Assembly (NCBI GenBank): GCA_964354855.1
Contig: CAYHBO010000004.1
Span: 4,263 to 68,262 of the forward strand
Origin: CAYHBO01 sp964354855
GTDB lineage: Bacteria > Babelota > Babeliae > Babelales > RVW-14
Length of the DNA stretch: 64,000 bases
Direction: 5' to 3'
Of this stretch, positions 53,851-61,834 are shown in pieces. The stretch's first letter is position 1, and every line of letters starts with the position of its first letter. Made by a program: the position numbers and the translations under genes. The notes beneath the pieces were generated by a model that did no database searches, had not been told where the DNA came from, and was given only the letters and a program-made list of their open reading frames with translations.

Positions 53851-54798
53851 ATGAAAATTTTAAATTTATTAATATTCATACTCATACAAAATACAATCAT
53901 AACTGCAGATCTTACACAATATTTTAAAAAACCAACGACCCAAGATAAAGCTAATAACCACTCCATGCCGGGAATTGATTTTATCTACATGATCAATCTC
54001 GACCAACGCCCTGAAAGATTTGAAGGTTGCACTAAACAATTATCTCCTTATAACATTCATCCTTATCGTTTTTCAGCCGTCAATGGTTGGGAATTATCCC
54101 TAGAAACTATCAATGAACTTGGGGTTAAATACCATCATAGCTACACTAAAAACATACCAAAAAATTTATGGGGCACTTACTACGTCGTAGGAAGCAAGGA
54201 AGCAAAACAACATGAAATTATGCAAACTGAGAACCGAACTTATTTTTGTCACTGCACAACACCAGGAACAATCGGCATAGCGCTAAGCCACCTCTCAGTC
54301 CTTCATGATGCATATGAATCAAATCATAACAGAATATGGGTCATGGAAGACGACATAACCGTAAAACAAAATCCTCATCTTATAAGTACCATGATTGATA
54401 AACTTGATCACTTAGTTGGTAAAGATGGTTGGGATATCTTCTTTACCGATAAAGATATTATAGATAACAACTTCAAATACGTTCCTTGCTTCAGCTTTGC
54501 ACCACGACCAAATTTTATCCCTCCTCACCAAGAACGGTTTGCTCAACGAACCCAAGCCTCTCCTGAATTTATGAAGATAGGAGCTCGTTATGGGGCCCAT
54601 TCTATGATTATACAAAGACATGCCGTAAAGAAGCTTCTTGATTTTTTTAATCAGTATAATTTGTTTCTTCCTTATGACATGGACATGTTCATGCCTGACA
54701 ATATGAATAACTACTGCATAACAGATTGTATTGTATCAAACACGCCAGGAGCATCTTCTGATAATGGCGCCCCTCGTTATAAAGAAAATCAAAAATAA
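53851..54798 (+). CDS. exported GT25-type glycosyltransferase 5
   Basis: 315 residues, ribosome site agga. Signal peptide MKILNLLIFILIQNTIITA. GT25 core as in copy 4 (GIDFIYMINLDQRPERF, GTIGIALSHLSVLHDAY, VMEDDITV, WDIFFTDKD, GARYGAHSMII). A four-residue insertion (HHSYTKNIPKN region) near residue 100 separates it from copy 4. Confidence 0.88.
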   Translation: MKILNLLIFILIQNTIITADLTQYFKKPTTQDKANNHSMPGIDFIYMINLDQRPERFEGCTKQLSPYNIHPYRFSAVNGWELSLETINELGVKYHHSYTKNIPKNLWGTYYVVGSKEAKQHEIMQTENRTYFCHCTTPGTIGIALSHLSVLHDAYESNHNRIWVMEDDITVKQNPHLISTMIDKLDHLVGKDGWDIFFTDKDIIDNNFKYVPCFSFAPRPNFIPPHQERFAQRTQASPEFMKIGARYGAHSMIIQRHAVKKLLDFFNQYNLFLPYDMDMFMPDNMNNYCITDCIVSNTPGASSDNGAPRYKENQK

Positions 54799-54825
54799 AT
54801 ATTTTATAGGGGAAGTGGAGAAGTT

Positions 54826-55758
54826 ATGAAAATTTTAAAATTATTATTACTTGTTATCATGCAAAATTCAATCACCTACGCTGATCTATCTCACTATTTA
54901 AAAAAACTAACGCCACAAGATAAATCAGGTAACCATTCGATGAAAGAAATTGATTTTATTTACACCATCAATCTTGATCAACGACCTGAAAAATTTGCAA
55001 CATGTACCAAACAATTATCCCTCTATGACATTCATCCTTATCGATTTTCTGCAGTTAATGGATGGGAACTGTCTCTAGAGACAATCAATGAGCTCGGCAT
55101 AAAATATAATAAATCTATGAGGAATAACTTATGGGGAACCTGTTATCTCCTTGATGAAAAAGGTGAACCACACCATGAAATCATGCACGTTGAGGGTAGA
55201 AATTATTTTTCTCACTGCTTAGCCCGCGGACCCATAGGTATTACACTAAGTCACCTTTCCATCCTCTATGATGCTTACACCTCAGGATATAAACGGATTT
55301 GGGTTATGGAAGATGACATTGACGTTATACAAAATCCTCATCTTATCAGTACTTTAATTGAAAAACTTGATGCATTAGTTGGAAAAAATGGCTGGGATTT
55401 CCTCTTTACCGATAAAGATACAAAAAACGATAACGGTCATTACGTCCCTTGCAACGCAGCAGCAGCTCGACCAGACTTTACTCCAATCAAAGGGGAACGA
55501 TTCAGACATCGAGAGCAAGTAAACCCTGACTTTATCAAAGTAGGGGCACGTTATGGCGGATATTCAATGATTATACAAAGATGCGGCATGAAAAAGATTC
55601 TCGATTTTTATGCAGAACGTAATATATTTCTCCCTTACGATATGGAATATATTTTACCTGATGATATTAAATTATATACCGTCACAAAAGACATCGTATC
55701 AACAAAACCTGGATCTATTTCTGACAATGGAGCTCCCCGCTATAAAGAAAATAAATAA
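54826..55758 (+). CDS. exported GT25-type glycosyltransferase 6
   Basis: 310 residues, with a strong ggggaagtggag ribosome site. Signal peptide MKILKLLLLVIMQNSITYA. GT25 core: EIDFIYTINLDQRPEKF, YRFSAVNGWELSLET, GPIGITLSHLSILYDAY, VMEDDIDV, WDFLFTDKDTKN and GARYGGYSMII. It pairs with copy 7 (WGTCYLLD and the HHEI.HV loop). Confidence 0.88.
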   Translation: MKILKLLLLVIMQNSITYADLSHYLKKLTPQDKSGNHSMKEIDFIYTINLDQRPEKFATCTKQLSLYDIHPYRFSAVNGWELSLETINELGIKYNKSMRNNLWGTCYLLDEKGEPHHEIMHVEGRNYFSHCLARGPIGITLSHLSILYDAYTSGYKRIWVMEDDIDVIQNPHLISTLIEKLDALVGKNGWDFLFTDKDTKNDNGHYVPCNAAAARPDFTPIKGERFRHREQVNPDFIKVGARYGGYSMIIQRCGMKKILDFYAERNIFLPYDMEYILPDDIKLYTVTKDIVSTKPGSISDNGAPRYKENK

Positions 55759-55772
55759 TTCAGGAAGCCTCC

Positions 55773-56708
55773 ATGAAAGTTATAATCTTATTATTTCTTG
55801 TTCTCATCAAAAACACGGTCACCTATGCTGATCTTACTCACTATTTTAAAAAACTAACGCCTCAAGAAAAAATTGGCAATCACTCCATAAAGGGAGTTGA
55901 TTTTATCTACACCATCAACCTTGATCAACGACCTGAAAAATTTGCAACATGCACTACCCAACTCACTCCTTATGGAATTTACCCTTATCGATTTTCAGCC
56001 GTCAATGGGCAAGAATTACCACTTAAAACAATTACCGAACTTGGTGTTCAATATGATCAATCTATGAGAAAAGATTTGTGGGGCACCTGTTATCTCCTTG
56101 ATAACAAAGGAAAATGGCACCATGAAATTATACATGTTCAAAACAGACATTATTTTACTCACTACATGGCACGCGGTCCTATAGGTATCGTATTAAGTCA
56201 CCTCTCGGTACTCTATGATGCCTATACCTCGGGATATGAACGCATTTGGGTTATGGAAGATGACATTGACATCATACAAAACCCACATCTCATCTCATCA
56301 CTCATTGATAAACTTGATCAACTCATTGGTAAAGATGGGTGGGATATTCTATTCACCGATAAAGACACAAAAGACCGGAATGGAAATCGCGTTTCTTGCT
56401 TTAGTTATGCACCACGACCAAACTTCACTCCTTCAAATGAAGAACGCTTTGCGTTTAAAGAACAGATAAGTCCTGATTTTACTAAAATGGGTGCCCGCTA
56501 TGGAACTTACTCCATGATCATACAACGAGCTGCCATGAAAAAGATCCTCGATTTTTTTAATCAATACAACCTATTTCTTCCCTATGATATGGACTTGTTT
56601 ATGCCAAATAATATGAATTTCTTTTGCGTTACTGAAGATGTTGTATCAACAGACCCTCAAGCGCTTTCTGATAATAGAACTCTTAATCGTATAAAGCATC
56701 TATTTTAA
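55773..56708 (+). CDS. exported GT25-type glycosyltransferase 7
   Basis: 311 residues, ribosome site aggaag. Signal peptide MKVIILLFLVLIKNTVTYA. GT25 core: GVDFIYTINLDQRPEKF, YRFSAVNGQELPLKT (Trp of NGWEL replaced by Gln), GPIGIVLSHLSVLYDAY, VMEDDIDI, WDILFTDKDTKD and GARYGTYSMII. The end differs from its sisters: instead of SDNGAPRYKEN it reads SDNRTLNRIKHLF and overlaps the convergent GT92-GT11 gene by 26 bp. This suggests the array was cut at a rearrangement point. Confidence 0.86.
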   Translation: MKVIILLFLVLIKNTVTYADLTHYFKKLTPQEKIGNHSIKGVDFIYTINLDQRPEKFATCTTQLTPYGIYPYRFSAVNGQELPLKTITELGVQYDQSMRKDLWGTCYLLDNKGKWHHEIIHVQNRHYFTHYMARGPIGIVLSHLSVLYDAYTSGYERIWVMEDDIDIIQNPHLISSLIDKLDQLIGKDGWDILFTDKDTKDRNGNRVSCFSYAPRPNFTPSNEERFAFKEQISPDFTKMGARYGTYSMIIQRAAMKKILDFFNQYNLFLPYDMDLFMPNNMNFFCVTEDVVSTDPQALSDNRTLNRIKHLF

Positions 56709-58389
56709 TCCATTCTTCCGGAGTAGTATCTGGCGAGTACTTTGCATAAGCCGTCCAGTAAGCCGGCCTTACCACTTTTTTATCTGGATTTTGGTTTAGC
56801 CAAGCAGCCCACCACCCGAAGCTCGAATTCGTAATAATATTATGCTTACAAAAGCTAAGCAGATATAAATCAATATAATATGGCGGTTCTTCATCTTCTA
56901 GAAATACAACATTTTTTGCCCATGACGGCATATTTTCACGAGCAAATTGTATGTTATTGCTACTAACCACAAATATCGATTTCTCAGGGAATAACCGCAT
57001 AGCTTTATCTAAATAATCTTTGCCATACTGAGGGTAGCTCTGATCATCTTTACTAAACTCCCATTTATAATAACGAAGCTGAACACCCACCGTATGAGGG
57101 CTATCAAAGAGCCATGTATACTTTTTTTTCATATACGCCAAATCATCTTCACATGGAGCAAATAAAGCTAATAAGCGATTACGATGGTGAGAAAAGTATT
57201 TCTCTGATTGAAAGTACCCTGCAATTTTCATGTTATCTTGGTATGGAATTTTGGTATAAGATGATGCTGGATCACGCCATTCAAAAGCAACTGTTGTTTC
57301 CGGCTTCTTTTTATTTATACGAGAAAATACATGGTTATTCAGTGGCCGATCAAAATCCCAATCAGGAAAATATGGTTCTGCAGCATTATCCCATGCTAAA
57401 GCACATGCCGCCGCGATTTGAAAAAATTGATTGCCAAGTTGACCACAATGCCCTGCAGCCATAACAAATGACTTATTTTGCGCCTTTCCCCACATATTAT
57501 TGTATTGTTCAGGATGGTGTTTTTTGATGAATGTTAGAATGTCTGTGTTGCTACACTGATTAAATGCTTCATGATGCTCATCCATGAGAATATAATTTTT
57601 TCGTTCAGCTCTTTTGAGTTGAAATTTATCTTCTCCACGCATTGAATAATGATTAATTCTCATACATTTAGTATGTTGATTACCTTTAATCACAACTTCA
57701 GTTCTTTCTTTGCTGTAGGGAATACTCACACCATCCCCGTTATAGTAAACACTATTATCTAGAAGTGGAACATGATGAGGATGCCACAACGACTTCTCAT
57801 CAACCAAATGTGGCTTAATAATACTTTTTCCTATCCCATTTAAAGAATGATCTGGCAAACTACATCGTGTAAGTAAAGGAAGAACTAAATCCCCAGACTT
57901 TAATGAAACATTATTCGTCCCAAAGTTATACCAGTTAACATATATTGCAGAAGCTTCTTTAAAGTATTTATCTAAACATTCAGTAACAGTACTTTCTTGA
58001 GTTGGTAAGATAAACTCATCCAAATCAATTAAAGCTAACCATTCAGTTATGCCTTTCGTTCTTTTTATAATATCTTTATATGCATAACCTTGATAAGAAA
58101 TCAAATCTCCATTGGTTGGCCAAAGAGTTACATCTATAATTCCTTGGTCCATGTACGGTTTTAGTACTTCTTGCCAATTATCAGTGCTATTGTCGTTATA
58201 AAGATAAAAATGTTCGACACCAACCATTCGATGGTACGTAATCCATTCATCTAAGAAAGCTGCTTCATTCTTAAAAATAGCTCCAACAGACAATTTATAG
58301 GTATATTTTTTTGTATCAGGCTTAAGTTCTAAGCTTGCTTGAGTAATGCTTACAATAGTACTTAGCAGAGCTAAAATAATTTTCTTCAT
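56683..58389 (-). CDS. exported GT92-GT11 fusion glycosyltransferase
   Basis: 568 residues from the ATG after ggag (an ATG at 58440 adds 17 residues without benefit). Signal peptide MKKIILALLSTIVSITQA. Residues about 25-300 are GT92: AIFKNEAAFLDEWITYHRMVG, HFYLYNDNSTDNW, LIDLDEFILP (about 121), NWYNFGTNN and SIIKPHLV, then INHYSMRGE. Residues about 305-568 are GT11: HCGQLGNQFFQIAAACALAWDN, AGYFQSEKYF, VGVQLRYYKW, VVSSNNIQFAREN and ITNSSFGWWAAWLN. The two domains exist as separate adjacent genes at 42521 and 43556, so this is a natural two-step enzyme, probably a galactosyl- or other hexosyltransferase plus a fucosyltransferase. Confidence 0.85.
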   Translation of the reverse strand: MKKIILALLSTIVSITQASLELKPDTKKYTYKLSVGAIFKNEAAFLDEWITYHRMVGVEHFYLYNDNSTDNWQEVLKPYMDQGIIDVTLWPTNGDLISYQGYAYKDIIKRTKGITEWLALIDLDEFILPTQESTVTECLDKYFKEASAIYVNWYNFGTNNVSLKSGDLVLPLLTRCSLPDHSLNGIGKSIIKPHLVDEKSLWHPHHVPLLDNSVYYNGDGVSIPYSKERTEVVIKGNQHTKCMRINHYSMRGEDKFQLKRAERKNYILMDEHHEAFNQCSNTDILTFIKKHHPEQYNNMWGKAQNKSFVMAAGHCGQLGNQFFQIAAACALAWDNAAEPYFPDWDFDRPLNNHVFSRINKKKPETTVAFEWRDPASSYTKIPYQDNMKIAGYFQSEKYFSHHRNRLLALFAPCEDDLAYMKKKYTWLFDSPHTVGVQLRYYKWEFSKDDQSYPQYGKDYLDKAMRLFPEKSIFVVSSNNIQFARENMPSWAKNVVFLEDEEPPYYIDLYLLSFCKHNIITNSSFGWWAAWLNQNPDKKVVRPAYWTAYAKYSPDTTPEEWIKIDALYD

Positions 58390-58491
58390 AAATACTCCTT
58401 TCTCTAAACAATGCTGCAGAAACAGTTTCAACAGTCTCAAGAAGAGACTATGCCATTATTTAAAATATTGTGGAAGTGAAGAATCATTCAC

Positions 58492-60138
58492 CTAAACAAA
58501 AATATTGAACTTCACAAATACACCCCATAAATCAAGCGACCGATTATTTTCAGCAAACTCATAACTACCACCAATACCAAGCTGTACCGGTTGCTGAGCC
58601 CATTCAGTATGTAACCCACCAGAAGCAAAAATTTTATGCGATACACGTTTTGGATGAGCCGCAGATGAAAGATTAAGATCTGATGATGCAAGTATAACCT
58701 GGGTTGTATCAGGGGCATTTCCAGGAGCTGTCGTTGCTGCAACTATATGATCACTAATCGAAGCCTTAGAAAATGTACCAACAACAAATGGGTTGTTCGC
58801 ATCAGACGCTCCAAAGCTTGTTGCAGCAATAGCTATGCCATCAGGTAAGCCACTTTTAAGGGATACTTCTTCAGCACTCTTGAACCAGAAGTTATACCCA
58901 CTCTCAATAAAAAAGTTACCAAAGCCTATTTTAAGCGAGCCCACTGCATTCAGATCATGTTTTGGACTTACATTAACTTTGCGCGTAAAAAAGTTAATAC
59001 CTGGTTGCAGAGTTCTCTGATAAGGTCTTTGCTCATTCGTCGTATCAACTACTAATAAATATCTACTCCACTGCCCATTCGCCGTTAAATCCATTGACCG
59101 CATCTGTGTGTTTTCAAGCAGATAGAGGTAATCAAGATTCGTGCAAAGTGAGATATTAAATTTTTTACCATTAATAAACGTAACATCAATCCCAGTTCCT
59201 GCACCAAGTCCCCAGTGACCTGCATTGCCAAGAATCGGTTCAAACATATATTTTGCCGTAGGTTTATAACTGGTAGGCAATGATAACCGACCATAAATAT
59301 TCCCACGTAACGCCTTAAACCGCATGAGATTGTACCCAAGCCGACATTGTATATCGGCAACTCCCGCAATCTTTTGTAACCCGTCACTTATTTTTCCATA
59401 ATTCCAAAGCGGGTTATTAAAAGCCTGCGTAGCATTAAGATTATCTCCAAGTTGCGCTCGTTCATTTCTTTTTACAACACTCGAACCATTAGTAATCTCA
59501 AAATTATTTATACTTCCCAATGTCGTTGCGGCATTCTGAATATTTGATTCAGACAAGTTTGTTCTCGTTTCAACCTGCATAACCGGAAAATCAAAGGAAC
59601 ACCACAGGTGTCTGTTTATACACGCAAGACTATGGTACGACTGAAATAATGAACCAAAATTTTTGTATGTTGGATCAATCGTAATATTAGATGAAAATTT
59701 ATTAATATAAAGCTCTACATCGGTCAGATTAGTATTCCCATTCAACAAAGAAGGGTCATACCCTAAATCTGCAGGTACCGCAGTTCCTGTCAAATTTTTT
59801 CCTGCAATCTGTAACCATGTTGCTGAAATATCACAAGGTCCTGCAACCAATGCTCCATTAACAACTAACGTCGACTTATCAGTAGGAAAAAAGAAACGTC
59901 TTATATCACCACTATTATTTGAAGCTTGATAAAACGCTGTAGCGTTTAGAAAAAATCGAGAAGCTGGTTCGTATCGATAAACAAACTGATGAGCACCTGC
60001 ATGCTGCATAGCCAAGTCACTACCAATGGAACGTGGCATAAAAAATGTTTTACTTGAAACAGCAGATGAAGCCATTAAAAAGCTACTACAAAATAAAAGT
60101 AAAAAAAGGATAGAAGAACAAGATAAGATTTTTTTCAT
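58492..60138 (-). CDS. outer-membrane beta-barrel protein, paralogue of the one at 8.3-10.3 kb
   Basis: 548 residues. Signal peptide MKKILSCSSILFLLLFCSSFLMA. Strand-like segments (GNIYGRLSLPTSYKP, GHWGLGAGTGIDVTF, GSLKIGFGNFFIESGYNFWF, VQLGIGGSYEF) and an end in LWGVFVKFNIFV suit a barrel, although the last residue is Val rather than aromatic. It shares the order FRF/YEP lead, GN.GH(W/F) and RV(S/A)H(K/R)I blocks with the 663-residue protein. It ends 52 bp before a convergent neighbour is possible, downstream is the GT92-GT11 gene on the same strand. Confidence 0.68.
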   Translation of the reverse strand: MKKILSCSSILFLLLFCSSFLMASSAVSSKTFFMPRSIGSDLAMQHAGAHQFVYRYEPASRFFLNATAFYQASNNSGDIRRFFFPTDKSTLVVNGALVAGPCDISATWLQIAGKNLTGTAVPADLGYDPSLLNGNTNLTDVELYINKFSSNITIDPTYKNFGSLFQSYHSLACINRHLWCSFDFPVMQVETRTNLSESNIQNAATTLGSINNFEITNGSSVVKRNERAQLGDNLNATQAFNNPLWNYGKISDGLQKIAGVADIQCRLGYNLMRFKALRGNIYGRLSLPTSYKPTAKYMFEPILGNAGHWGLGAGTGIDVTFINGKKFNISLCTNLDYLYLLENTQMRSMDLTANGQWSRYLLVVDTTNEQRPYQRTLQPGINFFTRKVNVSPKHDLNAVGSLKIGFGNFFIESGYNFWFKSAEEVSLKSGLPDGIAIAATSFGASDANNPFVVGTFSKASISDHIVAATTAPGNAPDTTQVILASSDLNLSSAAHPKRVSHKIFASGGLHTEWAQQPVQLGIGGSYEFAENNRSLDLWGVFVKFNIFV

Positions 60139-60239
60139 GCAAGCACCCTGCTATTTGATTAAAACGATATGAACACCGAATAAATCTAAATAAGAGCTAC
60201 ACTCAAATGCAAGGCTTTTTTGAAAAGAAAGATAAAAGT

Positions 60240-60770
60240 TTAGATCCTGTCATTCAATAACATAACAAGGTCATACCAAGAAAAATAAAAGAAAGAGAAA
60301 ATACCAATAACCATCAAAATCCAACGAATATTCCGATGATACGTATAGTGAGCTTTCAGTTGCTGCTCCCCAACAAGATAAGGATAAAGCGTTCCTAATG
60401 ATGAAATAATAATCATAAGCCAGTATGGATTTGGTTTTGAAATGATACGAAATAAGTGGCTTGTAAAAAAAGTTGCATGATAAAGCGGACGATACAATAC
60501 ACTCATAAAAGCATTAAATACCACAGCAACAAGAAGCATCACCGGTTCAGTTTGCCAAGGTCTTACCCCCATAAACCGAGCCCATGATCCAAAAATATAA
60601 TAACCATGAGCCGCCGGAATCGTAAGTACGTAAAGGCTCCACGTTAGAAATCCAATTAAAATTCCTGGAATAATCCCAAACATTATCAATGGATAAAAAA
60701 AGAAAACAAAAATAACAGTTAGAACAAAGAATAAATGACGGATAAGATATCGAAGGTGTGGAGATAACAT
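60240..60770 (-). CDS. integral membrane protein of unknown function
   Basis: 176 residues with about four membrane helices (HLFFVLTVIFVFFFYPLIMFG, IPGILIGFLTWSLYVLTIP, PVMLLVAVVFNAFMSVL, WLMIIISSLGTLYPYL and a final IRWILMVIGIFSFFYFSWY). No signal peptide or catalytic motif is seen and no family was recognised. It lies directly upstream of the tRNA gene on the opposite reading order; its role cannot be guessed from the context. Confidence 0.6.
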   Translation of the reverse strand: MLSPHLRYLIRHLFFVLTVIFVFFFYPLIMFGIIPGILIGFLTWSLYVLTIPAAHGYYIFGSWARFMGVRPWQTEPVMLLVAVVFNAFMSVLYRPLYHATFFTSHLFRIISKPNPYWLMIIISSLGTLYPYLVGEQQLKAHYTYHRNIRWILMVIGIFSFFYFSWYDLVMLLNDRI

Positions 60771-60791
60771 ATTTTTTCACTACTGGTTAAA

Positions 60792-60864
60792 TGGAGCTAA
60801 CCGGGGTCGAACCGGTGACCTCACGCATGCCATGCGTGCGCTCTACCAACTGAGCTATAGCCCC
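60792..60864 (-). tRNA. tRNA-Ala (anticodon GGC)
   Basis: The 73-base cloverleaf on the - strand starts GGGGCTATAGCTCAGTTGG. The acceptor ggggcta/tagctcc includes the G3-U70 pair that identifies tRNA-Ala. The D-loop AGTTGGTA and T-loop TTCGACC are standard, and the anticodon loop atGGCat gives GGC (reads GCC/GCU). The discriminator base is A. CCA is not encoded (TTT follows), so it must be added by a nucleotidyltransferase. Confidence 0.97.
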
Positions 60865-60909
60865 AAAGGTAAATTTGTACGCCCATTGTATGAAAATGCA
60901 GATAAAAGT

Positions 60910-61632
60910 TCAAGGAACATTCTTACTTAATTTAGCAACTTCTGACTTTGTTAAATAGCGCCAAGAACCAAGAGGAAGACCTTCTTTGGTCAACGTTGCA
61001 TACTCAACACGGTCAAGACGTTCAACCTCATAACCAAGTTTATTAAAGATTCTGCGAACTATACGATTCTTACCACTATGAATAGCAATACCAACATGAC
61101 TTTTTGTTTTTCCTGAAACATAATAGACTCTGTCTGAAACGATACGCCCATCTGAAAGTAACATCCCATCTCTAATCTGTTGCATATCTTCTTCATGTAA
61201 AGGTTTATCAAGAATAACATGATACACTTTGCGAATTTCATAACGAGGATGTGCGAGACTCTGCGCGAAATCACCATCATTAGTGAGAACAAGTAATCCA
61301 GATGTTTCTACATCAAGTCGCCCCACAGGATAAACTCTATCTTTGGTTGCATTTTTGATAAGACTTACTACTGTTTTATTTTTAAGTGGATCAACTAATG
61401 ATGAAATATAACCCGTTGGTTTATTGAGCATGATGTACACTTTTGCCCGAGGTCTTACCAGCTTGCCTTCAAACTTAATAGAGTCGGTCGACTTAACACG
61501 GTAGCCAGGCTCTTTAGTGGGAACATTATTTACTAAAACGGCGCCATCTTTAATATGGTCAACCGCTTTACGACGAGAACAAATGCCACTATCGGCAAGA
61601 TATTTATTTAAGGTAGTTTCAGAATTTGCCAT
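60910..61632 (-). CDS. rluB: 23S rRNA pseudouridine synthase, RluB/RsuA family
   Basis: 240 residues. An N-terminal S4 RNA-binding domain (LNKYLADSGICSRRKAVDHI, residues 8-27) is followed by the synthase core, with catalytic Asp107 in VGRLDVETSGLL, IMLNKPTGYISS (motif I-type) and the GKNRIVRRIFNKLGYEV block. The enzyme converts uridine to pseudouridine in large-subunit rRNA (RluB) or small-subunit rRNA (RsuA). R-L-D-V-E-T and the RRIF.. end favour RluB/RluE-type, but the choice is not certain. No long C-terminal extension. Confidence 0.9.
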   Translation of the reverse strand: MANSETTLNKYLADSGICSRRKAVDHIKDGAVLVNNVPTKEPGYRVKSTDSIKFEGKLVRPRAKVYIMLNKPTGYISSLVDPLKNKTVVSLIKNATKDRVYPVGRLDVETSGLLVLTNDGDFAQSLAHPRYEIRKVYHVILDKPLHEEDMQQIRDGMLLSDGRIVSDRVYYVSGKTKSHVGIAIHSGKNRIVRRIFNKLGYEVERLDRVEYATLTKEGLPLGSWRYLTKSEVAKLSKNVP

Positions 61633-61759
61633 CAGCGTATAAACACAACTATGTTAGGGATTACTAATATTTTTTTGATACCTGTTCAGATCTTCAGAAT
61701 GAAGCTTAATTATAGCTAAAAATAAGGCATATTCATAGCGCTAAAAAATAGCTCTACCA

Positions 61760-61805
61760 TTCGCACCCCTCTACTCACTCGCAATACTCGTTCCATCGGG
61801 GCGAA
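61760..61805. repeat. short inverted repeat between rluB and the repeat protein
   Basis: ttcg-ca-cccc (61760-61769) pairs with gggg-cgaa (61798-61805) around a 28-base loop. It resembles a worn palindromic intergenic repeat. The 61633-61834 gap contains nothing else I can name. Confidence 0.3.
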
Positions 61806-61834
61806 CGGCATTATATTCCAAGTTTTTTCAGCTC

